From: an uncultured Lachnospiraceae bacterium
Lineage (GTDB): Bacteria; Bacillota; Clostridia; Lachnospirales; Lachnospiraceae
Direction: 5' to 3'
Assembly: GCA_947053345.1 (NCBI GenBank)
Contig: CAMRSM010000005.1
Coordinates: forward strand, 1-64,000
Length of the DNA stretch: 64,000 nucleotides
In this document: piece by piece, positions 32,656-42,068 of the stretch
How the letters are laid out: each line of letters opens with the position of its first letter
Position numbering within the stretch: position 1 is the stretch's first letter
Position numbers and translations under genes: made by a program
Notes under the pieces: generated by a model
Seen by the model: the letters and a program-made list of their open reading frames with translations, nothing else
Database searches by the model: none
What the model was told of the DNA's origin: nothing

Positions 32656-32729
32656 TCGAGGCGACAAGATTCGAACTTGCGGCCTCTGCGTCCCGAACGC
32701 AGCGCTCTACCAAACTGAGCCACGCCTCG
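32656..32729 (-). tRNA. tRNA-Pro (anticodon CGG)
   Basis: Acceptor stem CGAGGCG/CGCCTCG, anticodon stem CTGCG/CGCAG around loop TTCGGGA (anticodon CGG), T-arm with GTTCGAAT. CCA is not encoded. It lies 21 bases upstream of tRNA-Thr in the same transcript direction. Confidence 0.92.
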
Positions 32730-32892
32730 ATGAATCATCGTTTCAACGATGTTGCTCATTTATTATGCACCTTTTTTTTCAAATTGTCAAGCACAATTTG
32801 AAAAATTTTTGATTTTTTATTTTCTTTTTTGATCCGTCCCTCAAAAAACCTACAAACAAAGGGCAAAAGTCCCATAAGCGGGAGCCGGCAGC

Positions 32893-32923
32893 ACGCCGCG
32901 CACAAGAATAAAAGGCGCGGCGT
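32893..32923. terminator. Hairpin downstream of fabH
   Basis: ACGCCGCGC and GCGCGGCGT form a 9-bp stem just after the fabH stop. The T-rich tract is on the plus-strand side only, so termination of fabH itself is uncertain. Confidence 0.4.
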
Positions 32924-32930
32924 TTCTTTT

Positions 32931-33896
32931 CTACCAGATCATATAGATACTCCCCCATGTCAGCCCGCCGCCAAATCCGGACATGATGACCTTCTCCCCC
33001 TTCTTTAAGCGCCCGCTGCGGTTCAGCTCATCCAAAAGCAGGGGCACGGAAGCCCCCGACGTATTACCGCAGCGCTCGACATTCATCGGGAATTTCCCTT
33101 CTTCCTCTTTCAGGTGCTTTATGACAGACTGAATGATACGCGCGTTTGCCTGATGCAGGATATAGCAGCCAATCTCGCCCGTCGTCAGGCTGTTGCGCGC
33201 CAAAAGCTGGTCAATCGACTCACTGACGCGGCGCACGGCAAACTTAAATACCTCCTGCCCGTCCATCCGAACATATCTCTGCTGCTGTCCGTTCTGCACA
33301 AACAGATTTTGCAAAGGTTTGGCATCACATAGAAGCGCTTCCCCTTTCGTGCCGTCCGCGTACTGGACAAAATCCTGGATTCCCGCGCATTCATCCGCTG
33401 TCAGCACCGCTGCCCCCGCCCCGTCACCGAACAGGATACAGGTTCCCCGGTCACTCCAATCCACAAGTTTCGAAAGCGTCTCCACACCGATCACAAGGAT
33501 TTTCGTATAGATCCCTGCCATCACATACGCATGCGCGGTATTCAGCGCGAACACGAAACCGGAACACGCCGCATTCAGCTCAATCGCCACAGCGTTATTC
33601 GCCCCAAGCATCGCCTGCACCTCACATGCCGCGCTCGGCACGATATGATCCGGCGAGACCGTTGCCAGAAGAATCATCTCAAGTTCCTCCGGCAGCATCC
33701 CCGCATCGTCAAGCGCGCGCCTTGCCGCCTCAAACGCCATCCCCGCCGTCGTCTCATTCACCGCGATATGCCGCTGCCGGATGCCTGTCCGGCTCATGAT
33801 CCACTCGTCATTCGTCTCCACATGCTCCGCCAGATCAAAATTTGTCACTACTTTCTCCGGGAGAAAACTCCCCGTTCCTATAATATGTGCATTCAT
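32931..33896 (-). CDS. fabH: Beta-ketoacyl-ACP synthase III (FabH)
   Basis: Condenses an acyl-CoA primer with malonyl-ACP to begin fatty acid synthesis; 321 residues. The catalytic triad is visible: Cys in 'ELNAACSGFVFALNTAHAYV', His in 'YILHQANARI' and Asn in 'VERCGNTSGASVPLLL'. The N-terminus 'IIGTGSFLPEKVVTN' and 'DEWIMSRTGIRQRHI' are typical. The start is the ATG six bases after GGAG; a TTG four codons upstream is less likely. No other fab genes are near, so this may be a second, specialised copy. Confidence 0.92.
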   Translation of the reverse strand: MNAHIIGTGSFLPEKVVTNFDLAEHVETNDEWIMSRTGIRQRHIAVNETTAGMAFEAARRALDDAGMLPEELEMILLATVSPDHIVPSAACEVQAMLGANNAVAIELNAACSGFVFALNTAHAYVMAGIYTKILVIGVETLSKLVDWSDRGTCILFGDGAGAAVLTADECAGIQDFVQYADGTKGEALLCDAKPLQNLFVQNGQQQRYVRMDGQEVFKFAVRRVSESIDQLLARNSLTTGEIGCYILHQANARIIQSVIKHLKEEEGKFPMNVERCGNTSGASVPLLLDELNRSGRLKKGEKVIMSGFGGGLTWGSIYMIW

Positions 33897-34032
33897 CTGA
33901 TACTCCAATCCTTCCGGGTTCTATCCTGTCAGCCACCCTATTTCCTATACCCGGTTTCAGGGGCAATCTTGCGCTTTTTTCCCGCTGTTTTACGCGGCCG
34001 CCTGCAACCGGATGCGATTCATCTTCCCGTAC

Positions 34033-34041
34033 ATTATAGCA
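34033..34041 (-). promoter_or_regulatory. Extended -10 promoter of fabH
   Basis: TGCTATAAT on the minus strand about 135 bases before the fabH start; the -35 region is T-rich but poor. Confidence 0.4.
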
Positions 34042-34239
34042 TGATATCCGCGAAAAGAAAAGATACTACGGAAAAATACTTTTATGTTGTCTATCTCTAC
34101 AATATGGCATGCGCCCATATTTCCAACATTTTTCTTGCTTATTAACAATTTTCTTGTGTTTTTCTCTTTCCTTAATGTCCGGAATATGGTACAATGCAGG
34201 TAACGACAAAATAAATATCACAGAAAGGCGGTACTACAT

Positions 34240-35730
34240 ATGAAGATTACCGATGCAGTCCAGGCATTACTCGACTATGCCGTACAAAAAAATCTCATCA
34301 CAGCGGATGATACCATCTGCGCGCGCAACCAGTTGATGGATGTGCTGCACATCTCCCAGTGGGAAACCCCCACCCCTTTGGCGGGCATCTCATTGGAAGA
34401 AATCCTCACCGCGCTCATCGGCCACGCCACCGCACATGGCATCATCGAGGATACGACCTCCGCACGCGACCGGTTCGACACCAAGCTGATGGGCCTTCTG
34501 ACTCCGATGCCGCGCGAGGTCATCGCGCGATTTAAGGAAGCATACCAAAAAAGCCCGGAGGAGGCGACCGACTGGTACTACCAGTTCAGCAAGGACACCG
34601 ACTACGTCCGCGCCGCGCGCATCGCAAAAGATCTGCACTGGGTTTATGAGAGCAGTTACGGCCCGCTCGACATTACAATCAACCGCTCAAAGCCGGAGAA
34701 AGACCCGCGGGATATTGCCGCCGCAAAGCTCGCCACCAAGGTTTCCTATCCGGCATGCCAGCTCTGCATTGAAAATACCGGCTTTGCCGGAACCGTCTCC
34801 CACCCGGCGCGCCAGAACCTGCGCCCGGTTCCGATGACCGTGAACGGCGCTGACTGGTATCTACAATATTCCCCGTACGGTTATTACAATGAGCATTGCA
34901 TCGTGTTCCGCGAGGAACATATCCCGATGCAGATCGACGATGCAGTATTTGAAAAGCTGTTTGATGTGCTGGAATTCTTACCGCACTATTTTATCGGCTC
35001 GAATGCGGATCTTCCGATCGTAGGAGGCTCCATCCTAAGCCACGAGCACTTCCAGGGCGGGCATTACACCTTTGCGATGGAAACAGCGCCGGTTGAAGAA
35101 AACTTTCAGCTGCCGGGCTTTGATGCGGTCACCGCCGGGATCGTCAAATGGCCGATGTCCGTCATCCGCTTACAAAGCGCTGACCGAAGCAAGCTCTCGC
35201 ATACCTGCGCGAAAGTCCTGCACGCTTGGCGGGCTTACACGGATGAGACGGCGACCATCTTCGCTGAGACGGACGGCACGCCGCACAATACGATCACACC
35301 GATCGCCCGCAGGCGCGGTGAACTTTTTGAGTGTGACCTTGTCCTCCGCAACAACTTAACAACGCAAGACCGCCCGCTCGGTCTCTACCACCCGAACCCG
35401 TCGCTGCACCATATCAAAAAAGAAAACATCGGCCTGATCGAAGTGATGGGGCTTGCCGTACTCCCGGGACGGCTCGCAGGTGAGCTTGGCACTATGGCGG
35501 ACGCGCTGGTAAACGGCGTGGATACTGAAAAGCACCCGGAAATGGAAGCTCACGCCGCATGGCTTAACGAAATCCGCGCGCGCCGGGATGATATCACGGC
35601 GGAACATGCGGACGCGATCGTAAAAGAGGAAATCGGCGCGGTATTCGCCGAGGTGCTTGCCGACGCAGGCGTGTTTAAACGCGACGCGGCAGGGAAGGAA
35701 GCATTTATGCGTTTTATCGGGACGCTGTAA
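34240..35730 (+). CDS. galT: UDP-glucose--hexose-1-phosphate uridylyltransferase, class II
   Basis: Leloir-pathway enzyme exchanging UMP between UDP-glucose and galactose 1-phosphate. Its 496 residues match the long class II enzymes of Firmicutes. Recognisable segments are 'NRSKPEKDPRDIAAAKL', 'YPACQLCIENTGFAGTVSHP', 'SPYGYYNEHCIVFREEHIPM', 'PIVGGSILSHEHFQGGHYTF' (His-rich active region) and 'YHPNPSLHHIKKENIGLIEV'. Starts after AAAGGCGG. No galK or galE is adjacent. A hairpin follows the stop. Confidence 0.93.
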   Translation: MKITDAVQALLDYAVQKNLITADDTICARNQLMDVLHISQWETPTPLAGISLEEILTALIGHATAHGIIEDTTSARDRFDTKLMGLLTPMPREVIARFKEAYQKSPEEATDWYYQFSKDTDYVRAARIAKDLHWVYESSYGPLDITINRSKPEKDPRDIAAAKLATKVSYPACQLCIENTGFAGTVSHPARQNLRPVPMTVNGADWYLQYSPYGYYNEHCIVFREEHIPMQIDDAVFEKLFDVLEFLPHYFIGSNADLPIVGGSILSHEHFQGGHYTFAMETAPVEENFQLPGFDAVTAGIVKWPMSVIRLQSADRSKLSHTCAKVLHAWRAYTDETATIFAETDGTPHNTITPIARRRGELFECDLVLRNNLTTQDRPLGLYHPNPSLHHIKKENIGLIEVMGLAVLPGRLAGELGTMADALVNGVDTEKHPEMEAHAAWLNEIRARRDDITAEHADAIVKEEIGAVFAEVLADAGVFKRDAAGKEAFMRFIGTL

Positions 35731-35742
35731 AACCAAAAAAGC

Positions 35743-35781
35743 AGCGGCAGTACACTTCGATTCCCAATGGGTACTGCCGCT
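35743..35781. terminator. Terminator between galT and the convergent gene
   Basis: AGCGGCAGTAC and GTACTGCCGCT form a perfect 11-bp stem. A T-run follows on the minus strand (GCTTTTTT); on the plus strand the tail is weak. Confidence 0.6.
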
Positions 35782-35961
35782 ATTCCCGCAAAATCGAAAT
35801 GCCGCCCTGCATTTCCTGCTATTTTCTTACAATCCTCCCCAACGGATACCTTTCGGGCGCTCCATCGTATCACAAAATCCCTCCGCTCTCCCAAAACTCC
35901 CGGAAAAACTTTTACAAGGTATCACGGAATCATTCCATAATATTCCCCCCGGCCTGTTTCG

Positions 35962-36630
35962 TCAAAATAACCTCGCAAGCTGCCGATATACAAAATCCGG
36001 CTCCGCTTTCACAAAAATGTCCTCCGGAATATAGGCTTCCAAAGAATAAAACAAATTGTAGATATGCAATTCATAATACCATGTACCCAGATCATAATCA
36101 ACCCTGCGCTCATTCCAGACCACCCGCCCGTATTGGTTTTCCGCCAGCAAAAAAGCGACCTCATTCAGATTATCCTTCCGGTACATACGGGAATCCGGGT
36201 TCAGGAAATCCTTATTATGCCCCCTGCGAAACGGCACGCCGCTGCGCTGTTCATCGTAGCAAAAAGCAATCTCAAGCCGCGCCTTTTGTTGGCGGACGGA
36301 CAAATTTGTCAGATTCAGCGCATCCGGCGAAGGGTAGGATTGGTACTGATGCTTTTTGATCCACGCGATCCGTTTTTCTGTCTCCGCTGCCGCCTGCTCC
36401 TGCGTAAAACCGATCCCCGGAAGATTCCTTTGTGCGAAAAAATGCTCCGTCCGGACAAAATCCATGATATCCGTCCCCTCCTGATAGAAATACAGGTTTT
36501 GTACAAATACCTCCCCGGAGGGCTTCCTTTCCACCGGATAGGCCGCCGGAAATCTGCGGCGGATATTTTCCCCCGTTGCACCGCGCTCGCTTTTATCCCA
36601 ATCAAGGCGGATATTCTGAATCAGCAGCAT
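35962..36630 (-). CDS. Hypothetical protein
   Basis: A 222-residue soluble protein that I do not recognise. It has the look of a DUF-type enzyme or immunity protein: 'GENIRRRFPAAYPVERKPSG', 'PDALNLTNLSVRQQKARLEI', 'YGRVVWNERRVDYDLGTWYY' and 'LHIYNLFYSLEAYIPEDIFV'. No signal peptide or membrane helix. The start follows GGAGGGGAATTTT. It lies 101 bases after the GNAT gene on the same strand, with a GC-rich hairpin between them. Confidence 0.6.
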   Translation of the reverse strand: MLLIQNIRLDWDKSERGATGENIRRRFPAAYPVERKPSGEVFVQNLYFYQEGTDIMDFVRTEHFFAQRNLPGIGFTQEQAAAETEKRIAWIKKHQYQSYPSPDALNLTNLSVRQQKARLEIAFCYDEQRSGVPFRRGHNKDFLNPDSRMYRKDNLNEVAFLLAENQYGRVVWNERRVDYDLGTWYYELHIYNLFYSLEAYIPEDIFVKAEPDFVYRQLARLF

Positions 36631-36731
36631 AAAATTCCCCTCCGTTTCCCAAAAGTCTGTCCCGGCGGTATCCTGCCCATCCGGCTTTTCCGAATGCCAT
36701 GCCCATTCCCCCGGGATTTTAAACCCCGGCC

Positions 36732-37184
36732 TTAGAATCGATATTCCATAAAATTACCGTTTTTCACAAACCCAAAATCCGTATACAGCAAAACTCCCAT
36801 ATCCGAAGCCGTGATCTGTACTCTGCCGCACCCGTATTCACCTGCCTCCTTTACGACCCTCGACAGCAATTCTTTCGCGATGCCCCGCCTGCGGTATTCC
36901 TTCGCGGTAAACATGCTGGAAAGCAAACCGATCTTTCCGTTTGGACACCCAAAATACGGCGGTTTTTCAACAAACGAAATCCCGCTTGTCCCCACGATGG
37001 CATCCCCGTCAAGAGCCAGCCAGGAAACAAAAGTGCCATCGGCCATGTGGCGGCGGTAATAATCAAACAGGGCAGGACGCAGGTCTATATTTTCCTTGGC
37101 TCCTTCTTCCCGCAGTTGGCAGATTCTTATTTCTATAAATGTATCCAATTCCTTTTCTGTTAATTTCCTGTACTGTAAAGCCAT
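36732..37184 (-). CDS. GNAT family N-acetyltransferase
   Basis: A 150-residue acetyltransferase of the GNAT fold. The acetyl-CoA loop is visible as 'SSMFTAKEYRRRGIAKELLS', following 'VGTSGISFV' and ahead of 'VQITASDMGVLLYTDFGFVK', the usual final strands. The start at 'MALQYRKLTEKELDTF' follows GGAGGTGG. The gene is read from a promoter about 240 bases upstream across a decayed acetyltransferase remnant. The substrate is unknown. Confidence 0.82.
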   Translation of the reverse strand: MALQYRKLTEKELDTFIEIRICQLREEGAKENIDLRPALFDYYRRHMADGTFVSWLALDGDAIVGTSGISFVEKPPYFGCPNGKIGLLSSMFTAKEYRRRGIAKELLSRVVKEAGEYGCGRVQITASDMGVLLYTDFGFVKNGNFMEYRF

Positions 37185-37267
37185 ACAAACCACCTCCGTT
37201 TTTCAATTATCAAAAAACCAATTCCAATTCGTTCCCCCTTATGCGCCGTTTCCCGGAGAACCTGTAT

Positions 37268-37395
37268 TTAACATCTGTCAAAAAAACTTTGCAGTTTCTC
37301 GGCGAACTGCCCGATATGCACTCCGTCAAAAAAGGAATGATATGCCGGAATTTGGTGATATCCGCCTCAAATGTTACGCAAAACGCCACTTCCCC
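37268..37395 (-). pseudogene. C-terminal remnant of a chloramphenicol-acetyltransferase-like gene
   Basis: The minus strand reads 'GGYHQIPAYHSFFDGVHIGQ' followed by 'FAEKLQSFFDRC' and a stop, matching the CAT active-site region (HxxxDG, here HSFFDG) and final helix. Just upstream 'EVAFCVTFEAD' lies in a different frame, showing a frameshift. The rest of the gene is missing. Confidence 0.6.
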
Positions 37396-37424
37396 GCCAA
37401 GCCCGGTACGATTTTCTTCCCCCT

Positions 37425-37453
37425 ATTATACCCAATGCAGGATATTTTTTCAA
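37425..37453 (-). promoter_or_regulatory. Promoter upstream of the CAT remnant and GNAT gene
   Basis: TTGAAA and TATAAT on the minus strand with a 17-base spacer. It would give the GNAT gene a leader of about 240 bases that includes the CAT remnant. Confidence 0.55.
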
Positions 37454-37623
37454 GACAGATCCCACACCCCAAAAATCCCCCCTGTCCTGAAAACTTTGTC
37501 CCCCTACACGCCGCCTATCCCCGAAATTTTTCCCCACCGACAATTCCCGCCCTCATATTTTGCTTCCAATTCTCCGATAAATAACTATATACGTTACATA
37601 ATCTGCACAGAAAGGATTCCCCC
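37454..37623. other. Region upstream of the FliK-like gene
   Basis: Cytosine-rich stretch followed by AT-rich sequence. TCCGATAA at 37573-37580 resembles the -10 of flagellar sigma-28 promoters (GCCGATAA), with only CATA where TAAA is expected 15 bases upstream. Weak. Confidence 0.25.
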
Positions 37624-39942
37624 ATGCCCGGTTACGATCAACGCATCACAACTTCAACCAACACACCGCTCTCAGGGCGCTTTTCCAAGTCAGGAAAATC
37701 CGTCTCCTCCGGCGGGAACAATTCTTCCTCCGCCGCCACACAGATCCAGGGGCGCGCACAGGGTGTAAGCTTCACACAGGGACAATTCGTCCGCGGCGAG
37801 GTTATTGACCTGCGCGGGCATGAGATTAAGATCCAGCTGCCGGACAGCCATGTACTGACCGGGAATATCGACGATGCCGTACAGCTCGCCATCGGGGAGA
37901 AAGCCACCTTCCGCGTGACGGAGGCGAACGGCTCACTCGTATCCTTAAAACTCATGACCGACCCGCGCGCTGCCTCCACGGAGCTCACGATCGACAAGGC
38001 GCTCGATGCCGCAGGCCTTCCGCGCTCCGACCGCAATGTCTCGGTCGTGCGCGCACTTCTTGAGGAGGGGCTTTCCGTCGATAAAAATACGATCCAGCTG
38101 ATGCTGCGCCAGTCCGCGAACCTGCGCGGTGTCTCCTTCCACACCCTTGCCATACTGCATAAGCAGGGTCTGCCGATGAACGAGGTCAACGCGCGGGCGC
38201 TCACTTCGTATCTGAACTACGAACACCGCATCATGCAGCTTGCCGAGCGCGCGGCAGGGGAATTTGCAGATACGCTCTCCTCCTTAGTCGCGGGCGGGAA
38301 CGCCGCGGAGGCAGAAATCCTAAACAGCGAGCTGCTCGGCATGCTCTTTGCCGACAGCGCGGACAGCGGGACAGCCGCACCTCTCCCGCCGGCGCTTGAT
38401 ACCCTCTCTGCCTTCCTCGGACTTGCGGATGTCCTGCCCGCAGAACAACCCGCCCATCCGGAAATCCCAACCGCCGACCTGCCGCTCTCCGATTCCGGGC
38501 TGCTGACACAGGAAGAGGCGCTCACGCTTGCCGATGCCTTGGAGCAGGCAGGTCTTTCCCGCGAGGAAAGCGCCGCCATCGCAAACGGTTCTGCTACCCT
38601 GCGGGAGGCGGCAATGCAGATCCTTACCCTCGCGGAGGAATTGTTGCAGGCCGGCCGGCCTGCGCCGGACGAAACGGTGCTGCCTGCCGGAAATGCGGCG
38701 GGAGGGCTTTTTGAGACCGGCACGTCACAGAGTCCCGTGCCGGACGCGGCGGCGGGGGACGGGGAGAAAACCGGAAATACCACGGTTTTGGACAATAACC
38801 CCAATGTCCCTGCCGGCACGGCAGAGCCGGGAGCGGACGGAAAGGAGGCAGGGAAAGCCCTGGCAGCGGCACAGGACGGGGCAGGCACGTTGCAGGGAGA
38901 GGGAAAGGCACCGCACACCTCCCCCGTCACCTCCCTTTTCCGCTCGCTTTTCCAGAGTGCCGGGAGCTTGTTCGGCGCAGGCAGCTCTGCCATAAAGGCC
39001 ACGCAGACACCCGCCATGCCCCCTGCGACACCGCTTACGGCAGCATGGCCAGAGGCAGCGGCAACCCTCCCGCCCGCCCTGCAGACCGCAGAAATCTATA
39101 CCCTGCTCGGCCAATTTGCATCCCTCGGCTTGAACCGCTCGGAGCTCGGAGCCATCCTGCCAAAGGCAAAACGCCTGGAACTCGAAAACCTTCTTAAGGG
39201 TAAAGTGCCGGAAAGTGCCTTAAAACAGCTTGAGGAGGGGGAAATCACGGTGGAAAAACTGCTGTCCATGCTGCTTGATTCGGAGGACGAGGGCGGAAAT
39301 TCCGCCGGTTCCTCCTATCTGGCTTCCGATGCCTACCAGCAGATTTTAAAGCAAATGCTGAAAGACCGTTTTTCCATAAAGCCGGAAACCCTGACCAAGA
39401 AAGGTGGCATCGCCGATTTTTACGCGCGTCTGGACAAGGATCTCGCTTTTATCGAGAAGCTTCCTTCCCGCAGCGTGGATGCACCTGCTTTTCAGGATAC
39501 CGCTGCCGGCATCCGCGAAAATATCGACTTTATGAAAGCGCTCAACCAGATTTTCCCCTACGTGCAGCTCCCCTTAAAGCTTTCCGGGAAAAACGCGCAC
39601 GCAGAGCTCTATGTATACACAAACCGCCGCGCTGCCACAAGTTCTTCCGATGCCGCACGCGTGCTCCTGCACCTTGATATGGAACATCTTGGGGCATTGG
39701 ATATCCACCTGACCCTTGCCGACCGGCTTGTCACGGCACGGTTTTATCTGCCGGATGCCGCAAGCGCCTCCCTCACCACACAGAATATGTCGGAATTTTC
39801 CGCCATGCTCAAACATAAGGGCTATACACTCGATGCCCGCGTGGAAAAACGCGACCACCTGACAAACCCGGTGTGCGACATGCTCTCACCGGAAGCAGAA
39901 AATGCGTCCATGAAGCGTTATTCTTTTGATATCCGGGCATAG
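37624..39942 (+). CDS. FliK-like flagellar hook-length control protein
   Basis: A 772-residue protein resembling Gram-positive FliK. The N-terminal part (about 45-230) holds a beta-rich region ('FVRGEVIDLRGHEIKIQLPD') and helical segments ('KALDAAGLPRSDRNVSVVRA'). Residues 290-470 are a long Ala/Gly/Pro-rich, low-complexity middle. The C-terminal domain (about 640-765: 'FPYVQLPLKLSGKNAHAELY', 'LLHLDMEHLGALDIHLTLAD', 'TARFYLPDAASASLTTQN') matches the Flg_hook fold, in which FliK contacts the export gate. The start follows AAAGGA. No other flagellar gene is in the window, so the role is inferred. Confidence 0.65.
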   Translation: MPGYDQRITTSTNTPLSGRFSKSGKSVSSGGNNSSSAATQIQGRAQGVSFTQGQFVRGEVIDLRGHEIKIQLPDSHVLTGNIDDAVQLAIGEKATFRVTEANGSLVSLKLMTDPRAASTELTIDKALDAAGLPRSDRNVSVVRALLEEGLSVDKNTIQLMLRQSANLRGVSFHTLAILHKQGLPMNEVNARALTSYLNYEHRIMQLAERAAGEFADTLSSLVAGGNAAEAEILNSELLGMLFADSADSGTAAPLPPALDTLSAFLGLADVLPAEQPAHPEIPTADLPLSDSGLLTQEEALTLADALEQAGLSREESAAIANGSATLREAAMQILTLAEELLQAGRPAPDETVLPAGNAAGGLFETGTSQSPVPDAAAGDGEKTGNTTVLDNNPNVPAGTAEPGADGKEAGKALAAAQDGAGTLQGEGKAPHTSPVTSLFRSLFQSAGSLFGAGSSAIKATQTPAMPPATPLTAAWPEAAATLPPALQTAEIYTLLGQFASLGLNRSELGAILPKAKRLELENLLKGKVPESALKQLEEGEITVEKLLSMLLDSEDEGGNSAGSSYLASDAYQQILKQMLKDRFSIKPETLTKKGGIADFYARLDKDLAFIEKLPSRSVDAPAFQDTAAGIRENIDFMKALNQIFPYVQLPLKLSGKNAHAELYVYTNRRAATSSSDAARVLLHLDMEHLGALDIHLTLADRLVTARFYLPDAASASLTTQNMSEFSAMLKHKGYTLDARVEKRDHLTNPVCDMLSPEAENASMKRYSFDIRA

Positions 39943-39974
39943 GAACAAAGATTTCTATTCTCGTATAAAAATGC

Positions 39975-40014
39975 GCCCGCCGGTGCAAACTTTTGATAAC
40001 TTGCACCGGCGGGC
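39975..40014 (+). terminator. Terminator after the FliK-like gene
   Basis: GCCCGCCGGTGCAA and TTGCACCGGCGGGC form a perfect 14-bp stem with a 12-base loop. The tail is weak (atagaaagctttt). Confidence 0.6.
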
Positions 40015-40116
40015 ATAGAAAGCTTTTCCTGTCAGTGCATTGACCATTCATGCAGACGACAGGTGAGATCCGTCCTGTCTGCAGCTCATCCATGCATGGA
40101 CAGGAGGGATTTTTTA

Positions 40117-40866
40117 TTGTTGACGACCATATCCGGATTTTTGCTTTTTGTTGCTCTGCTCTGTCTTGGTATTCTCTTCGTGGTCAACTGGCGCGGGTTT
40201 TACCATCTGCTCGTGACACCACTTAATATCATGTCGGACAGCGCGCTGCCGAAGGAAATCATCCTCAGGAATTATGACTGCCTGATCGATTATTGCTCCC
40301 CGTTTTACCGGGGCGGGCTCACCTTCCCTGATTTTCCGTCCTCCGTCTGTGCGCTGTCGCATTTTGCCGAGACGAAGGTGCTGTTTTCGCGGCTTTATCT
40401 TGCCGTGCCATGCTGTTTCCTGCTGGCTGCCATATTGACCGGATTCAAAGTATGGGAGGGACAGGAAAAAAGAAAGACGGCAGGACGCGGGCGTGATATT
40501 TACAGGCATTCTTTGCCCGATGAATTATCCCGCACGCTGCGCCTTGCCGCATGGCTATGTTTTCTCTTTCCCGCAGCGTGCCTGCTGTTGTTCCTCGCGG
40601 ATTTCCATGATGCATTTTATCGGATGCACCACATTTTTTTCCGGAACAATGACTGGCTGTTTGACGCTGCCACCGACCCCGTGATCACGATCCTGCCGGA
40701 ACGGTATTTTCTTTGCTGCGGGGTTTTTATTGCCGTGTTTTTAATTTTAGCCGCGGTGGGGCTCACCATCCTGTACCGGCGGCTGGCTGCGGCTTCCCCG
40801 CGCGGCCGCGTGTACCGGAAGGAGGGAAGGCATAAGGGGAGGCGAAGGGCGGGGGTGCCGACGTAA
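40117..40866 (+). CDS. DUF1461 (TIGR01906) integral membrane protein
   Basis: About 249 residues with four membrane helices ('SGFLLFVALLCLGILFVVNW', 'LAVPCCFLLAAILTGFKVW', 'LAAWLCFLFPAACLLLFLAD', 'CCGVFIAVFLILAAVGLTIL'). The loop 'FYRMHHIFFRNNDWLFDAAT' and 'DPVITILPERYF' are diagnostic of the family; function unknown. I place the start at the TTG nine bases after AGGAGG. In-frame ATGs at 40063 and 40096 lie upstream of that site, so a longer form is possible. A highly basic tail follows the last helix. Confidence 0.78.
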   Translation: MLTTISGFLLFVALLCLGILFVVNWRGFYHLLVTPLNIMSDSALPKEIILRNYDCLIDYCSPFYRGGLTFPDFPSSVCALSHFAETKVLFSRLYLAVPCCFLLAAILTGFKVWEGQEKRKTAGRGRDIYRHSLPDELSRTLRLAAWLCFLFPAACLLLFLADFHDAFYRMHHIFFRNNDWLFDAATDPVITILPERYFLCCGVFIAVFLILAAVGLTILYRRLAAASPRGRVYRKEGRHKGRRRAGVPT

Positions 40867-40889
40867 AACGAGCAGACGGAAATTCTTTG

Positions 40890-42068
40890 CTATTTTACAG
40901 CCCCTATCTCAAGCAAATGTTCCGCGACTTCCCTGAATACCCCCTCCCCTCCTTTTGCTGATGCACAAAACCTCACAGCCTCCTTAACCTGCGGCATTGC
41001 GTCCTGCGGACAGCAGGCAAGCCCGACTGCCCGCAATGCATCCACATCATTGATATCATCTCCGACATAGCAGACATTTTCCAGTGTAATTCCATGTTCC
41101 CTGCAATGTTTCTTTATCGCTTCCAACTTATTCTTACAGCCCGCCTCCAGGATCTCCAACCCTAATTTTTCTGCCCGCTTTTTATTCAGCCGCATATCCT
41201 CCCCTGTGATGATCCCAACTGCCACACCGCGCGCCCTTAAAATTTCAACCCCCATGCCGTCCCTTGCATGAAACTTCTTTAATTCGTCTCCCTGCTCCGA
41301 ATAATACATCCCCCCATCGGTCAGGCATCCATCACAATCCGTTAAAACCATCTTGATCTCTGCAATTTTTTTCCGTCCCTGCTTTTTCTTTGAAATCAGT
41401 TTCTCCACGATCATCCAGTCTGTCGGCTCGTCAATCTCAAAAAAGGAATCTTCCCCCATCTCAACCGCGGCAATATTGCCGGAAATTCTATTTTTACTTT
41501 CCAGCAGCCTCTCTTTTGATGTAATATAAAAAGCCCCATTCTCAACCAGATAACCCTCAAATTCCTGTCTGCGCGGACGGCGGAAAACATCATAATTTAA
41601 GGGGCTGGATATCCCGTTCTCATCCACTGCCCACAAAAATCTTTTCTGCCGGACAACGGACAGCACGCTGTCCACTCCATTCTTCCCATAAGAAGCAAAC
41701 CCGTTGTCCAGATCTGTGCTCTCCAATAACGGCGAAGTCGCCTGAATCAATACGATACTATCAAAAGCATACCGCTCTGCAAATTCAAGCATTACGGACT
41801 CTGTCGCAGCCGTATCCGAGGCAGATTCCCATGACCTTTCTACTACCTCAAGCTTGCACCGGCCCTCCAGTTCCTGATCTTTCTTAAAATCTAAGACGGT
41901 CTTGCGAATCCTTAGATCCTCCGTTGCCACATAGACCCTGTCAATAAAACGGCATCCACATGCGGCTTTGACTGTCCAATATACAAGCGGCTTGTCCGCG
42001 AGCATTTTAATATTTTTTAACGGTATTGATTTGCTCCCTCCCCTGACCGGGATAAATGCTACGTTCAT
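40890..42068 (-). CDS. neuA: CMP-nonulosonate cytidylyltransferase fused to a KdsC-like HAD phosphatase
   Basis: Activates a sialic-acid-type sugar with CTP. Residues 1-230 are a NeuA-type cytidylyltransferase ('FIPVRGGSKSIPLKNIKMLA', 'VYVATEDLRIRK', 'LIQATSPLLESTDLDNG'). Residues 235-392 are a KdsC-like HAD phosphatase ('IKMVLTDCDGCLTDGGMYYS', 'GIITGEDMRLNKKRAEKLGL', 'VCYVGDDINDVDAL'), with the catalytic DxD read as DCD. This fusion resembles animal CMAS. The phosphatase could remove a 9-phosphate before activation. The start overlaps the neuB stop by four bases (ATGA). Last gene of the polysaccharide operon. Confidence 0.85.
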   Translation of the reverse strand: MNVAFIPVRGGSKSIPLKNIKMLADKPLVYWTVKAACGCRFIDRVYVATEDLRIRKTVLDFKKDQELEGRCKLEVVERSWESASDTAATESVMLEFAERYAFDSIVLIQATSPLLESTDLDNGFASYGKNGVDSVLSVVRQKRFLWAVDENGISSPLNYDVFRRPRRQEFEGYLVENGAFYITSKERLLESKNRISGNIAAVEMGEDSFFEIDEPTDWMIVEKLISKKKQGRKKIAEIKMVLTDCDGCLTDGGMYYSEQGDELKKFHARDGMGVEILRARGVAVGIITGEDMRLNKKRAEKLGLEILEAGCKNKLEAIKKHCREHGITLENVCYVGDDINDVDALRAVGLACCPQDAMPQVKEAVRFCASAKGGEGVFREVAEHLLEIGAVK

